A DNA stretch of 64,000 nt from Diphasiastrum complanatum (taxonomy: Eukaryota; Streptophyta; Lycopodiopsida; Lycopodiales; Lycopodiaceae), in assembly GCA_029204225.1 (NCBI GenBank), contig CM055109.1, positions 133,730 to 197,729 of the forward strand, read 5' to 3'. Positions 39,150 to 52,581 of the stretch are shown here, one piece after another. The notes beneath the pieces were generated by a model. It was not told the DNA's origin, did no database searches, and saw only the letters and a list, made by a program, of their open reading frames with translations. Numbering within the stretch: position 1 is the first letter of the stretch; the number at the start of each line of letters is the position of its first letter. The translations under genes and the position numbers were made by a program.

Positions 39150-40714
39150 GAAAGAGACATTAACCTGCAAGTAATTGTTCTTCACATTACTTGTTCATAT
39201 GTCTATGCACTTTGACTAGTTTAAGTATATGATATAAACTTAGTACATAGGAAACACATAGTAGATTCACAAGATTAAGATGTACATAAGCAACTTATCC
39301 AACTATGTTCCTATACATAAACATAGGCTATAAACTGACAGATATCCACAATCGGCATATGTTACTCACATAACTCACTGAGAATCTTGCAACTTAGCTA
39401 CAAAAGAACTCTATTTCTCATGAGTAAATAACATATCTGGAAAATCTCTGAAGTGAATAACTCCACATCACAAGTTTTCCAACCATCTGACTCTTATTAA
39501 CAAAATTTCTTCTACCAATTAGCCTACAACAGATCTTAGCGTACAAACTAAGATTAGGCTAACTTATACAGACATCTTTGGACATAGAGTTAAGATTAAA
39601 ACTTCATTCCATTGATCCAATCCATGACAAAATGGTACTTGGTAACAATCAGTGAACCTTAATTTAATCTTTACCACTACTTTCCATATTCATGAATATC
39701 TCACAACTCTAACCCAAAACTCCTCTAGTTCCAAATTAATCAAAATAATCACTTAGAGAGTTCCTCTATTTCAAACTGGATAGTTCTACCATAGCACACA
39801 CACAAATTTTTTTTCCAAAATCAATGCAACTGGCTGATTCCTCGAAAGACTTATTCCTATATTTTCTTCCTCCCTTTTAAAAAGAAATTCATAATTTCGA
39901 TTTAAAAGTTCCAGGAGACAATGTATAAGATATCAAAGATTCAAAAAAGTCAGTAATGAGTATCCAATACTATTAGAAACCAGAATTTTACTTAGAATCA
40001 CAGAATATCTTATCCCGAATGATAGAAATATTACCTCTCAATAATCAACTATCAAATAGAGACTAACGTTATGGTTCAGGAAACCTAAATTTTGAGCCAT
40101 ATTCAAAAATCTTATATGGAAATACAATATCATATAACTATAACAGTCCTTCAGAACAAAGTTCTACACTTGAAAGAATTATATGAATCTCAATCCAATT
40201 GTCATGTATTAAGAAAGTTCTACAGAGTAGAGGTCTAATATAATAGAGAAATAGATTTACAATCTGGTATTGCTAACTTTAGCACTAATCTCCTTGACAG
40301 TTTTGATTTGTTCATTGAGTGCCACACTTAATCCCTAACAAATCCCCTTATAGACCAACATAGAAACTGTTCCATTAGATTTACATTATTCTTGGTCCTT
40401 ATTGATACCAAAAACAAGAAATGCTCCTTAATTGACAGATTTTCAAAATCTTCAATTAAAAGTGAAGGGTACAATGACTCTAACAATTGACTGATTTCAA
40501 CTCAGTAAGGCTTACGACAGTCAACTAAAAGTGAAGGGTACAATGACCTTAACAATTGACTGATTTCAACTCAGTAAGGCTTACGACAGTATCAAGGCTG
40601 ACCAAAGTTATCATCACATGCACATCTGACAAGTTGAGGCTCATGAACAATCAGAAACAGAAGTACTCAACAAGCAAAAAGCTTATGAAAGTGAAGAGTA
40701 GGGAAAACTTGAAG
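39150..40714. other. AT-rich sequence with a 2 x 69-bp duplication
   Basis: No gene or transposon domain is recognised. Bases 40452-40520 and 40521-40589 are adjacent 69-bp copies differing at a few positions. Confidence 0.55.
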
Positions 40715-41095
40715 ACTCAAACTCTCTCTGTGATCCTAAGACTCGATAATTGTATTGAAGCATATGTGAAGTACATATAGGGAGGGAGTGCGAAAGTGCG
40801 CAACTCTTTAGCAACCAATATGTCGCTTCTTATTTAATTTAATTAATTATTTCTATCCAATACAAAAATTGCAAGTGTTCAATTCCTAGGTGGCATCCTT
40901 GTCACGCGGCTCTGCTCCAATGAGAAGCAAACACATGGAAGGTTGCAACACTTGCACGGGGCACAATAAATGAATCTTCTAGAGTGTTTTGCTCTTAGGG
41001 CTAGCCTTCTTATCAAGGTTCATGTCTTTTTATAATTGCCCTTCGGGTTATAGTCCTTCCTTTAGATTCATTATTTGGGTATCTTTACCTTCACC
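40715..41095 (-). repeat. GYP-1 LTR fragment, opposite orientation
   Basis: The reverse complement aligns with about 12690-13040: GAAGGGCAAwTAT, GACATGAACC, AAGAAGGCTAGCCCTAAG, CCACCTAGGAA and TGTATTGAAGC blocks agree. It includes the internal/LTR junction and the first part of the LTR only. Confidence 0.8.
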
Positions 41096-43433
41096 AAAAA
41101 GAAAGCTAAGCAACAATATGACTAAATAGCTATATTAAACTTTGTCGAATTTTCAGATGATAAATCCCACTCAGATCTAGCTATATTGAGTTGGGCGAAG
41201 GTTAGTTTGCACAAGAAGTATCAATTTTATGCAAGGCAAGAGTTCAGTTATATGTTATCTTGAGAACCTTCACCGAGCATGATGCAGTTATTATGAACAT
41301 TCGTCGACTTGACAGATGGATTCAAAGCATCAAGATCAGGTTGGGTGAAGGTAGAAACCCTAGAAATTGTTATTATATGCCATACATGGGCGAAGATTGG
41401 AGGAACCTTCGCTTGTAACTTTTGCCTGATGTAAAGAACCTTCGTCGAACTACCCTATTAGTCAGGGACCTTGGCCAAGAATTCTGAAAGCTATTTCCAT
41501 AGTACTGAACATGTTTGCCAATTTTTGTCCAGAATTGATTGGCCAAACTAGCACTTTGTCTAGTAGACCCTCCAACTTTGCCTATAAAAGGGCCCATTTC
41601 GAGTGCATTTCTCACCAGTGCTAGCAAAGCTCTTGCCAAATTTTTTTCCAACCAAACTTTTTAAGAACTTCCTACCAGCATTCTAACACTCTCTCAAGCC
41701 TTATGATCTCTTGTCTATTTTACTACTACCATTATGTCTTCTACTAGGTCTGATACCTCTGTTCCACCCCGATCCATTATCCAACATGATGTTTAAACCT
41801 CAACGGACATCATGGCTTTGGCTAGCACTGATAAGGTGGTAAAATGGCTGACCCTCATTGAGCCTTTGCTCAAAGCGTTGGGGATCCATGCCTCGCCTTT
41901 TCAAATTGAATTTGTATGGAGTTTATCATCATGGCCTTTGGGATGTGGAACGAGGCCAAAGCCAAATTTTGTATCAATTTCCAAAGAGTAGTGCACAAGT
42001 GCGGGTAACATAGGCTGCCCTTGCTGCAATAGGCATCATTTCTGACACAAGGCCTAATCCATCTCATAAACATGCCAATGTCGTGATCAAGCCCTTTGTT
42101 GATACCAGAGTTGTTAGTACCACACAAATGATAACTATCTCATTGAGGCCATTCGAGACTCAATGCTGAGTCTTCACACTAGGAAAACATGCCACAGAGT
42201 AGGCATCGAGTTTGCAGCTAGATCGTTTCACCCAACTTGCCTCCCGCGACCCGTTGTTGCACTCAACAACCAATGCCAGCTGCACAACCACTTCCTACAG
42301 TACTCGTTCTGAACTTCCCATTCCTTCATCCTCTGCCACCACCCTCGCCTTTGATTCATCATTGATGCCTTATGTTACAATTGGTTCTATAGTTCAGGCT
42401 AGAAAAGTGCAAGCCACACCACCCCCCCAAACTACTGTAATGTCTCCAGCTACACGCATGTTTATGAATATGATAAATGACTCCAACCTCTTAGACACTA
42501 AGATGACATTCATTTTGTTCCAAAGCCCTCCTCCTTTAAACCCAACTCTCCCAAAGCAGGATTTGATTAGTTTTTGGATGCATCCATAGAATTACAAGAA
42601 TTGGCACCACAGTATAGGTCATCATCTTCTCCAGCTACCTATCAAGCTCTTGACACTCTGAACATCTCTGTTGGTGCATGATTCCCAATAATATTTGATG
42701 CCACCATACCAAAGGAATTTGAAGAAGAAGATGTTTTTTGAAGGAAAAGACACCTAGCAGATGCAGCCATCCGCCCCTCAAGGCCAACAAGGAGTTGTAG
42801 TACCATCTAGTGGGCCGAGTGTTACTCTTGATTATGATAATATCTTGGGAATCCATTCACACTTGGGACAACTGATTCATAAGATGATAGAGGGAAAAAC
42901 TTCTTTGGAGAAGTGCATTTCAGATCTAGGCAGTGAAAATACACTCATAAGCCATAAGCTGATCCAGTTGAATTGAGAATTCCAAGTGGCAAAGTAGCAT
43001 GCACATTATTCTTATGAATTCAATAAGAAGAAATGAAAGAAGGAAGATACCTTCATTTATAGAAGCATTAGACAAGGTGGAAGTATAAGCTCTATTCTTG
43101 TGTGTGTTGTCTAACCAAAGGGGTCCAATGGCAAGGAGAAAATCTCATTGACGACATCTTATGTAAAGAATCTTTCTTATTTTTTTGCTATGCACTTGGC
43201 TAGTTGTGATGCTAATGGGCTTGAAGAATGTGAATCTTCCCATAAAGTTCTTTTTCTAACAAGTGGTGTCACATGTTTCAATAAAGAGGGTAGTTCAAGT
43301 GATACAATGTTGAACAAAATTGACGGGGGCTTGATGAGGAAGATATGCAAGATGCAAAAAAAATGTTTTTTTCTACCTTTTGTTTCGCAATCGTCAAGAG
43401 GGACCCTTGTAAGAGTGATCTAGATTGTGTGTC
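41096..43433 (+). other. Unrecognised, possibly decayed retroelement coding
   Basis: Several readable plus-strand stretches (41730-42130, 42212-42589, 42761-42976) separated by stops suggest one old coding region. They include Ser/Thr/Pro-rich segments and a short charged helix-like stretch. No motif identifies a family, so no function is assigned. Confidence 0.35.
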
Positions 43434-43438
43434 TATTG

Positions 43439-44000
43439 TGTTGGATTCCTATCCTCTCCATCCCTTATCTTGTTGCTAATCTAGATCCAATCATTTGTTG
43501 TATATAAATATCTATACAGTCGCATGCTTTTTAGAAATACACTTGTTTTCTAATAGTCTGCAGAAACATTGGACGACATTGTTTTGCCGACACAGCCAAA
43601 CGATCGAATCACCATTGATCCGAGTATCACCATCACATTGAACTATCGGCCAACATCAACTATTTGCATGTCATCATCGACTCAAATACTTGACTCAGAC
43701 ATTCGACAGCTCAATAGTACCTTCATGATGATCGGACATAATCTCTTAACATAATTAGATCTTGTCTGATGGTGACTGCTAACAACACGTAGTGCCTTGA
43801 TTCTATTTGTAAACGTATAGACTATGTATTCTTTTAATCAATTATCCATGTGTATATATCTATTAACAATTGAAGATACTAAGTTACACACAACAACAAG
43901 CTCAGTTACTTAATCAAATGTTCATAGCACATCTATTCGACCTTTCTTTCTGTTTCTACATAGTATTGTTTCAGAAAGATATTTCCATACTATCCCAACA
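43439..44000 (+). mobile_element. Solo LTR with TATTG target duplications
   Basis: A 562-bp sequence starts TGTTGGATTCC and ends CTATCCCAACA, flanked by TATTG at 43434-43438 and 44001-44005. It has a TATA-like TATATAAATA near 43502. No internal region is attached, as expected after recombination between two LTRs. Orientation is taken from the TATA box and is tentative. Confidence 0.88.
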
Positions 44001-44005
44001 TATTG

Positions 44006-44229
44006 AGGAGTGGAATGGACTTTGAGTGTTAGAAAGGATCATGTTTGACACTCATCTACACTATTCTATTTACAACATCTACTATCTTTTGCTTCATGAT
44101 GGTGGTAGCTTTCACTATGGCTAGTGAAAGGAGACTTGTTATGACTTATGGTTAGTGAAAGGAGACTTGTTATGACTTTCTTTGACCTCAATCAAATGTT
44201 GAGAGAGATTATTTGTAGAAGTTCAAATA
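44006..44229. repeat. Short flank with a 31-bp tandem duplication
   Basis: TAGTGAAAGGAGACTTGTTA recurs with a 31-bp period at 44122 and 44153. Nothing else is recognised before the copia C2 LTR. Confidence 0.7.
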
Positions 44230-45327
44230 TGTTGGATTTATCTCCTTTACTCTCCTAAATCCTATGTTAATCTGCCTCCATTCATGCTGCTGTATTTTAC
44301 TTGTGTTGTCGTATAGTCTGCATATTTACATGTAAAATAAGACAAGCGAATAAAACGCGACTGTCTGCATAAATACAAGTAAATTTCCACAAGCGAAAAA
44401 TTCAAAATTGTATTTTTTACATGTGATTTGTGACAGGTGAAAAAGACAACACTGCCCTACAAATAAAGGTGCCCTTATAGAAAAGCAAAGATACCCTGTA
44501 AATCAGATTTTAAGGCATTTGTCAGAGTGTCACATTTTTCGCATTTTCACCAATGCTAATTTCACCGAAGGTTGACATCGCGGCCTTCTCATGCTCATCT
44601 TATGCACTGTGCAATCAGATTTGACAACGATAGTAGCCACCCACGATCTCCCACAGACAGCACATCCACTTTGTACTTTCTTCATCTACACACTTGTAAA
44701 ATTATGAATATATATTGAATGCCATCTGTGTATTCAGTTTGTGAGCATAGCATCAAAACGAAACATCACTGATAACCAGAGACAGACATAGTAGATGCTT
44801 TCACAAATCGATTCTTTCTTCCAAATGTATTGTCAATAATAGGTTTATCACCTTGACAGATTGTGTGATTAGCTTTGTGGAGCATGCGGTTACGTCCGCT
44901 ATTGTTTTGTGCTCACCTGCGTTATTGACCTGTATATTTCGTTATATTTAATCTGATTACAGCTCTGTTTGTTATGCGTTCAGATTTGTGTCAATATTGC
45001 AATGCTTTCTACATTTTGTCTGACTTTCTTATTGCTTAATCTAGTAGTCTGCGCTTCACGAATTACTATAAGTCTAGTTGTTCGCGGCTAATATTTAGTC
45101 TTGCCTTTTACGACTAATTCGCGATTGATTATCAGTCTAGCACAGTCTAGCTCTTCATGACAAATTATCTTTCTGATGTTTTTGATGTTTAATGTTTGGG
45201 TATGTAATCAGATCGAACATGATTTCTATCAGTAGCATTCTGTTCATGTCTGATAGGCATAGTCATGCTTAGGTAAAGAGTAAGATAACTTATTCCGTTG
45301 TGCACAAAACACCCCTCTTTTTCAACA

Positions 45328-45339
45328 TGGTATCAGAGC
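45328..45339 (+). other. Primer-binding site of copia C2
   Basis: TGGTATCAGAGC abuts the LTR end TTTTTCAACA. Confidence 0.93.
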
Positions 45340-45404
45340 TATTTTCTGTAGCCTAATAAGCTTCCATAGTAACAAGACTCTACTAGCCGATAAAGTAATT
45401 GTCA

Positions 45405-46945
45405 CACGACAATCAGAGCTTCGGGCTCAGGCATGTCCATTATTGACCCACTATTTGACAGCGAATCAAACAAAAATGTTGTTGCTACCTAGCAACAAGT
45501 CCCATGAGTGGTTCATCAGTCGATTCCTCCTAGAAGATCAAGCTGAGTGTGCACACAGCCCACAAGGTATACTCTTGAGTTTGCATGTCTCTTGATACAA
45601 GAACCAACAATAGTCGAAGAGGTAGTCAGCCAACCAGACTCTGATCTTTGGAGAGAAGCTATGGACAGAGAGTATTCCTCTCTGATCAAGAACCAGACAT
45701 GGTCACTAGTCGAAGCTTCTATTGGCTGCAACATCATTGATGCAAATGGATCTTCAAGATCAAATATAATGCCAATGGAGCAATTGATCGAAGGAAGGCA
45801 AGACTAGTAGCACGAGGATTCACTCAGATCCCAACGTCGACTATAGTGAGACTTTTAGTCCTGTAGTCAAACATTTGTCGATCTGAGCACTCCTATCATA
45901 TGCTACAGCTGCCGACCTCAAAGTGCATCAACTTGATGTGAAAACAGCTTATCTGAATGGAGTTATACAAGAAGACATCTACATGATCTAGACCTAAGGA
46001 TACATTTTGGAAGGTATGAAAAATCATGTCTGTAAACTCCATAAGGCACTCTACGGCTTGAAACAGTCTGCCAAAGCTTGGTTTCAGAGGATCAACACAT
46101 TTCTCATCGAACAAGGTTTCAACCAAGCACTGCTGACTGCAATGTGTATTCCAAGTTGGTGCAACAATCCTTCATTATCATAATCTTATATGTGGATGAT
46201 ACGTTGCTTTTCAGCAACAATACCAATTTGGTCAAGGATTCTAAGCAGATGCTATTTTCAGAGTTCGACATGACTGATCTGGATGAAGCTCACTTCTGTC
46301 TAGGCATTCAGATCCACAGAGACAGAGCGAGATGACTGATCTATATCACTCAACAAAGGTATCTTCACAATGTTCTTAGCAGATACAATCTAATGAATTG
46401 TAAATTAGCTCACTCACCGATGGATCCAAGCCTGCATTTGTTGAAGGACCAATGTCCCCAGACCAAGCAAGAAGAGGAGCAGATGAGAGAGTATCCTTAT
46501 CGATCGATACTTGGATCTCTCATGTACGCAATGGTCTGTACAAGACCTGACATCTCTTTTACAGTAAGCTAACTCAGCCAATATATGGCTAATCTTGGCA
46601 TTACCCATTGGAAGGCTCTCATAAGAGTCATGAGGTATATTCGGGCTACCATGGACCAGTGCATCTGCTATGGAGAAGGCAGCAACAACAATCTTCATCA
46701 GCTCAGTAGATATTCTGATGCAAACTGGGGAGGAGATGTAGACAATTGTAACTCCACATCTGGATTTACATTCTTCTTCAACGGCGGTCCTATCTCATGG
46801 AACAGTCGTAAGCAAACCTCTATCGCTCTTTCTTCTATAGAAGTAGAATAAATTGTTGCTTCCCAATCTATTAAAGGAGTGTTTTGGTTGAGAAATTTAC
46901 TGTCAGACATTAGTTTGTATCAGTACAACCCCACAATTATATTGT
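45405..46945 (+). pseudogene. Copia C2 RT-RNase H remnant
   Basis: The reading begins in the linker after integrase (ASGSGMSIIDPL-like) and continues DSDLWREAMDREYSSLIKNQ. One base is lost after CNIID, shifting frame, and further stops lie near 45886 and 46335. YVDDTLLFSNN is intact near 46190. RNase H (NWGGDVDNCNSTSGF, ISWNSRKQTSIALSS) is cut at LYQYNPTIIL, where the LTR begins. Confidence 0.88.
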
Positions 46946-48036
46946 GTTGTCATCTACATATTTGCATGTAAAATAAGACAGACGAATAAAACGAGACTAT
47001 CTGCATAAATACAAGTAAATTTCAATAGGCAAATAAAAGGCAAAAAGGACGATACTGAATTTTTTACACGTGATTTGTGACAAGCGAAAAAGATGACACT
47101 GCCTTGCAAATGCTAAAGGTGCCCTTATAGAAAAACGAAGGTACCATGTAAATCAGTTATTAAGGCATTTGTCAGAGTGTTGCATTTTTTGCATTTTCAC
47201 CAATGCTAATTTTAGCGAAGGTCGTCGCGACCTTCTCACGCTCATCCCATGCACTGTGCAATCAGATTTGACAACGGCAGTAGCCACCCACAATCTCCCA
47301 CAGACAGCACATCCACTTTGTACTTTCTTCATCTAGACACCTTTCAAATTGTGTATATATATTGAGTGCCATCTGTGTATTCAGTGTGTGAGCATAGCAT
47401 CAGAATGAAACATCAGTGATAATCAGAGACAGACATAGTAGATGCTTTCGCGCATCAATTTTTTCTTCCAGATGTATTGTCAGTAATAGGTTTATCACCT
47501 TGACAGATTGTGTCATTAGCTTTGTGGAGCATGCGGTTACGTCTGCTATTGTTTTGTGCTCACCTGCATTATTGACCTGTATATTTTGTTATACTTAATC
47601 TGATTACAGCTCTGTTTGTTCTGCGTTCAGATTTGTGTCAATATTGCAATTCTTTCTACATTCTGTCTGACTTTCTTATTGCTTAATCTAGTAGTCTGCT
47701 CTTCCCGAATTATTATTAGTCTAGCTGTTTGCGACTAATATTTAGTCTTGCCTTTTGCGACTAATTCGTAACTGATTATCAGTCTAGCTCAGTCTAGCTC
47801 TTCGCGATAAATTATCTTTTTGATGTCTTTGATGCTTAATGTTTGGCTACGTAATTAGATCGAATGTGATTTCTATCACTAACGTTCTGTTCGTATCTGA
47901 TAGGCGTAGTCATGCTTAGAAAAAGAGTAAGATAACTTATTCCCCTACGCACGAATGCTTTCCTTTCGAGTTCGCTTCTTTTCGTCTTCCTTTCTTTTCG
48001 AGCTATCCTCGTTTCTCACACCCCTCTTTCCCAACA
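46946..48036 (+). repeat. Second family C LTR (5' LTR of C3, start lost)
   Basis: It aligns with 44230-45327 from about base 70 onward and ends CTCTTTCCCAACA before the primer site. The junction with RNase H shares TTGTGTTGTC-like sequence, suggesting microhomology at the deletion. Confidence 0.85.
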
Positions 48037-48048
48037 TGGTATCAGAGC
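48037..48048 (+). other. Primer-binding site of copia C3
   Basis: TGGTATCAGAGC directly follows the family C LTR. Confidence 0.93.
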
Positions 48049-48225
48049 TATTTTCTGTAGCCTGATAGGCTTCCACAGTAACAAGACTCTACTAGTCGAT
48101 AGAGTAATTGTCTTTTTGTTCTATAATTTGGCATCAGATTTTCATACTTAAGTCACTGATAGTTATTCCTATCACCTAGACTAGTCTTCCGCATGGATTC
48201 CCAAGGGAAAGCCAGTCATATCATG

Positions 48226-51200
48226 TGTAGGAAAAAGCCACGAGCTTCTACAAGAAACTGTTTCACGATGGATTGCAAGACAAATTTCATGAATCCTTTG
48301 CAAATCTTTTCGAGTCGGTCACGAATAGAAATGTTTCGAGTTAGTGTTCATTTCTTTCTCATCCTTTGTCAAGTAAACTGTGCGCTTTGTTGGTAGAATC
48401 AAGATCTGTCTAATCAGTTGTTCTACAACTCCCTCTCAAAGTGATAGTTGGATTAACTCCAATCTTCTTCGCTGCTTCTCCAACAAAGCTTTACTTAGTG
48501 GCTTTGTAAAGATATCAGCTGTAATTTCCTTTGTGGGTATGAAGACTGTCTTCAATATTTTCTTCTTGACTAAGTCCCGAATCACATGATACGTGATAGC
48601 TATGTGCTTTGTTTTCGAGTGAAATACAGGATCTTTTGTAAGATAGATTGCTGAAGTGTTATCCATTAACAAGACATAAGGTTCAGAACTAGATTCATCA
48701 AATCCTTCTAGTATCTATTAAAACCAGATTAGCTCGTTTGCCATCTTGGCTGCTGCTACATATTTCGCTTCATAGGAAGATTGAGCTACTGTTGTTTGCT
48801 TCTTGCTAATCCAGAGTATGGCTGCGCTAGATGCTAGAGTACAACCTCCTGAAATACTTTTGTTATCATCCTTCATGGATGCCTAGCTTGCGTCACTGTA
48901 AGATTCGATGTGAAATCAAGCTTTCTTCAAATAACACAGTCCATAGTCTTTCGTTTTCTGGAGATATTGTAGTATTCTCTTTGCCAACTTCCAATGCAAT
49001 GATCCTGGGTTTTGATTATATTGGCTCAGTCTATATACTACAAATGCTATATCAGGTCTGTTGTTGTCTGCTAGATATAACAATGATCCAATAAGCTTAC
49101 GATAGGGTGTTTGGCCATTCGTTCCTCATCTTCGAGAGTCTGCGGACAATCTGCCTTATTCAGTATGCACACCTTTGCATTTGAGCATGTTGAAGTCTTC
49201 AATGATCTTTTGAGTGTATTTTTGTTGGTGAAGATACAGCTTACCACCTTCAAAGTCTCTCACAATCTGCAAGCCTAGATAGATTTTAGCTTCTCCTAGG
49301 TCAATGATCTCAAATATTTCAGAAATGTCTCTTTTGACATCTAAAATTAACTTATCTCTTCTTGAGAAGATAAGCGTGTCATCAATGTAAACAGCTAGAA
49401 TGATTATTTCATTTTGGACATGATTGATATAGACATTTAGCAAATAGAGATTTGAAGCCTATGGAACATGGTGCTTCGTCCTTCTTTCTATACCATTGTC
49501 TTGCTGCTTGTTTGAGACCATAAATGTTTTTGTTCATGTGACATCCGTATTCTGAACATTCTTGGCTTACAAAACCAAGTGGTTGGTCCATGAAGAAGTT
49601 TTCTTCCAATTCTGCGTGCAAGAAAGTAGTTTTCTCATCCACAATATGGATTTGCAGATCATGAGACACTGCATACATGAATAACAAGCGAATTGATGTA
49701 TGTTTGACTACTAGTGAGAAAGTATCAGTGTAGTCAATCCCATACTTCTGTGAAAATCCTTTAGCAACCAACCTTGTCTTGTATTTGATGTTTTCTCCAT
49801 CAGGACCTGTTTTGATCTTATAGATCCACTTGCACTTAAGTGGTTTTCTGCCATCAAGTATAGGTGCAAGTGTCCCTTCATTGTTCTTGTACATGGATGA
49901 CATTTTGCCCTCCATTGCCTGAATCCAGCGATCTTTATCCGGTCCATCTACAACTTCCTCGAATGTTTGAGGTTCATCAGAGAATCCACAAAATTCGATG
50001 GTTGTATCAAAAATATCTTGACCATATCTTTCTAGTGGTTTTTGTTGTTTATCAGATCTTCTCACAGGTGGTTTCAAGTTCAATTCTGATTAGAGCTTTT
50101 CTGCTGGAATTTGAACTAGCGATTTGAGTCTGTCAGGCACTCGATCTTGACTTCCCTCTGAATCTGGTAGCTCTCTTTTATCTTCTGCTTGTTTTTCTTC
50201 TGTTGTTGTTGATAGCTCATAATAAATTTTGAGAATCTCATAGCTGACTAGATCACTGTCTGCTATGTATTTTGTCTCATCAAATTTAACATCTCAAACA
50301 ACTTTTATCTTGCTAGTTTCGGGTACATAAACCTGATAATATCAATGAATGTATTCTGAATCCTGCTAGACAACCTTGTTTTGTCTTTTCATCGAGTTTC
50401 TTTCTCAACTTATCTGGTATGTGCATATACACTATGCATCCAAATGTTTGAACATGTGCAAGATTTGGCTTAAATTTCCACCATATCTCATGAGGAGTTT
50501 TATCCGGTATTCGAGATTTCAGAATATGATTTTGAAGATAATTTGATGTAGCCACTACTTCTGTCCACAATTGTTTTGGTGCTTTCGCATGAGCCATCAT
50601 ACACCTTGCAGCTTCCATCAGTGTACAATTTTTTCGTTCAGCTATTCCATTGTGCTGAGGTGTGTAAGATGCAGTCTTTGTGTGCATAATACCTCGATCA
50701 ATATAGTAAGTTTTGAATTCTTTGAAAATGCAATCTATGCAAATTTGCTTCAGTTTATTGCATGTCCGCTTCTCAGCCCAATTCGTATACTCAACAAATT
50801 TCTTGAAAGCTTCAGATTTAGTACGAATAAAGTATACTACAGTGAACTTGCTGAAGTCATCAATAAACGTAATGAAGTACTTTGCATCACCCAACGACAA
50901 TACTCTGAATGGTCCACAAATATCGGAATGCACAATTTCAAGTACCTTAGTTGCTTTATAGACATCCTTACTAAAAGATGTTCTAGTCATCTTGCCTTTA
51001 AGACAAGATTCGCAAGTAGTTCAAATATCTCTACTTTCGACTCCTTGAATTCTCTGACTTTTGTTGGCTAGGTACAAGGCTTTCATGTTCATGTAACATA
51101 GCCTTTTTTGCCATAGTACATCTGTCCCTGAGTTTGATTGACTTGTTCAATTCTTGTTTGAATGTTCAGGTGATCTGAATTTCCTTCTCTGTTGTCTTTA

Positions 51201-52144
51201 GCAACCAGGTTATCAGAATTTCTCGAACAGTTTACAAGAGTTCTTTGTGAAGGTTACTGACATGCCTATATCAACTATCTTAGCAACAGATAAAAGACCT
51301 TTATCAAGAGTAGGGACATAGAGAACTTCCTCCAGTTTCTTGTCTCCCTGATTCGTGTCCAGCCATAATACACCAGTTCCATCAACCACGTGTTTAGAAC
51401 CGTCTCCAAGTATAATGAATTTCGAATAGTTCTTCTTGTACTCAGACAAAATTTGTTTCAAGGAAACAAAATGTGAGGTGGCTCCCGAATCAAGTACTAC
51501 TTCTCAAATTGAATTAGATGAACAACATAGATCAGTACTAACATAAGCTACTGAATTCCTTGTTGCCCTGTCTTCTGCCGCTCTAGAGCATTCTGCTTTG
51601 TCTTCGACATAGTTTGAATATGAAGATTTGCTTCGATTCTACTCCTTTTTGTTTTTGAAATTCTGATAACAGTCTATTGCTGCATGACCTCATTTATGAA
51701 AATGAATGCATTCGATCTTTGGACTTAGCCAACACTTTACTTCTGTGTGACCTAATCTTATGCATCTGTTGCAGATATTCTTATCACCAGAATTCTTCTG
51801 TTGTTTTCCAGATTGTTGTTCATTAGTCTTAGACTCATTCTTCTTAGACGACTCCCTCTTAAACTTAGAATTCTTAGAAGATTTATTATTCTGAGTAAAT
51901 AGAGCATTTTTAGAGTCACCATTTTGTTCATAGCGTTCACGAGCTTCTACTTCCTCTTTAACTCCATCTATTGCCTTTTGAAGTGTCATATTTAAATAGA
52001 CGCTCTATTTTCAAGGTCAAATCTTTTCGAGTTGGTCACAAATAGAAATGTTTTGAGTTCGCGTTCGTTTCTTTCTCATCCTTTGTCAAGTAAATTACAC
52101 GCTTTGTTGGTAGAATCAAGATCTGTCTGATCAGTTGTTCTACA
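48226..52144 (-). mobile_element. Ty1/copia G inserted in C3 gag
   Basis: The LTRs start TGTAG and end CTACA; exact TCATG duplications lie at 48221-48225 and 52145-52149. The left (3') LTR is complete at 202 bp (48226-48427), with the minus-strand polypurine tract CTTTGAGAGGGAGT beside it. The right (5') LTR keeps only about 128 bp (52017-52144); its inner end, the primer site and the start of gag are deleted. Confidence 0.93.
48436..51989 (-). pseudogene. Copia G gag-pol remnant
   Basis: Minus-strand order: gag end with zinc knuckle CNRCIRLGHTEVKC (51690-51989), protease LDSGATSHF near 51490 followed by VLYVPTLDKGLLSV, integrase 50990-50313 (VHSDICGPF, FIDDFSKF, QHNGIAERKNCT), RT 50083-49156 (KPLKCKWIYKIKTGPDG, NIYGLKQAARQWY, AVYIDDTLIFS), and RNase H 48672-48436 (DNTSAIYLTKDPVFHSKTKH, ADIFTKPLS). 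Stops and frameshifts separate the blocks, so no intact polyprotein remains. The YIDD catalytic motif is present. Confidence 0.92.
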
Positions 52145-52581
52145 TCATGGACAAGCTTGATGGAGCCAATTACCATCTATGGAAATTTAAGACGAAAACA
52201 GTGCTAATGGCTAAATAATTGTATGATGTTGTTATAGGTGAAGAAGGAAAACCCAAAGCTGACGATGCAGCAATCGCTAGATGAAAGCTGAAGGATGGCA
52301 AAGCATTCGCGCTGATCATCCTCAACATTTCGGATACTCAGATCGGCCATGTATCCGAAGTCCAGACATCCAAAGAAGTCTGGGACATCTTGAGCACATT
52401 ATACGAAGTGAGAGATATAGCTTCCAAGCTACATCTCAAGAAGAAATTTTACTCCCTTGAAATGGCAAATGGTGAATTCTTTGCAGAATCACATCAACCA
52501 ATTCAAGAACCTATTGAAACAAATGGCCGCTGTCGGATCTGTCATAGACAATCAAGATGCAGTGATGAAACTGCTTACAAG

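Larger units (their letters stand above)
44230..48036 (+). mobile_element. Ty1/copia C2: LTR, deleted internal region, second LTR
   Basis: The first LTR is 44230-45327, followed by primer site 45328-45339. The leader jumps near 45405 into the end of integrase, so gag, protease and most integrase are gone. RT and RNase H remnants follow to about 46940, where the sequence passes within RNase H directly into a second LTR that lacks its first 70 bp or so and ends at 48036. That second LTR is itself followed by a primer site and gag, so it also serves as the 5' LTR of the next copy. Confidence 0.88.
48193..52581 (+). pseudogene. Copia C3 gag, split by element G and cut by element H
   Basis: The first 11 codons (MDSQGKASHIM) lie at 48193-48225, ending in the TCATG target duplication of element G. 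The frame resumes exactly at 52150 (DKLDGANYHLWKFKTKT) and continues as gag with two internal stops, VQTSKEVWDILSTLYEVRD and KKFYSLEMANGEF being readable, until element H begins at 52582. The join is in phase, which supports the nest reconstruction. Confidence 0.9.
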
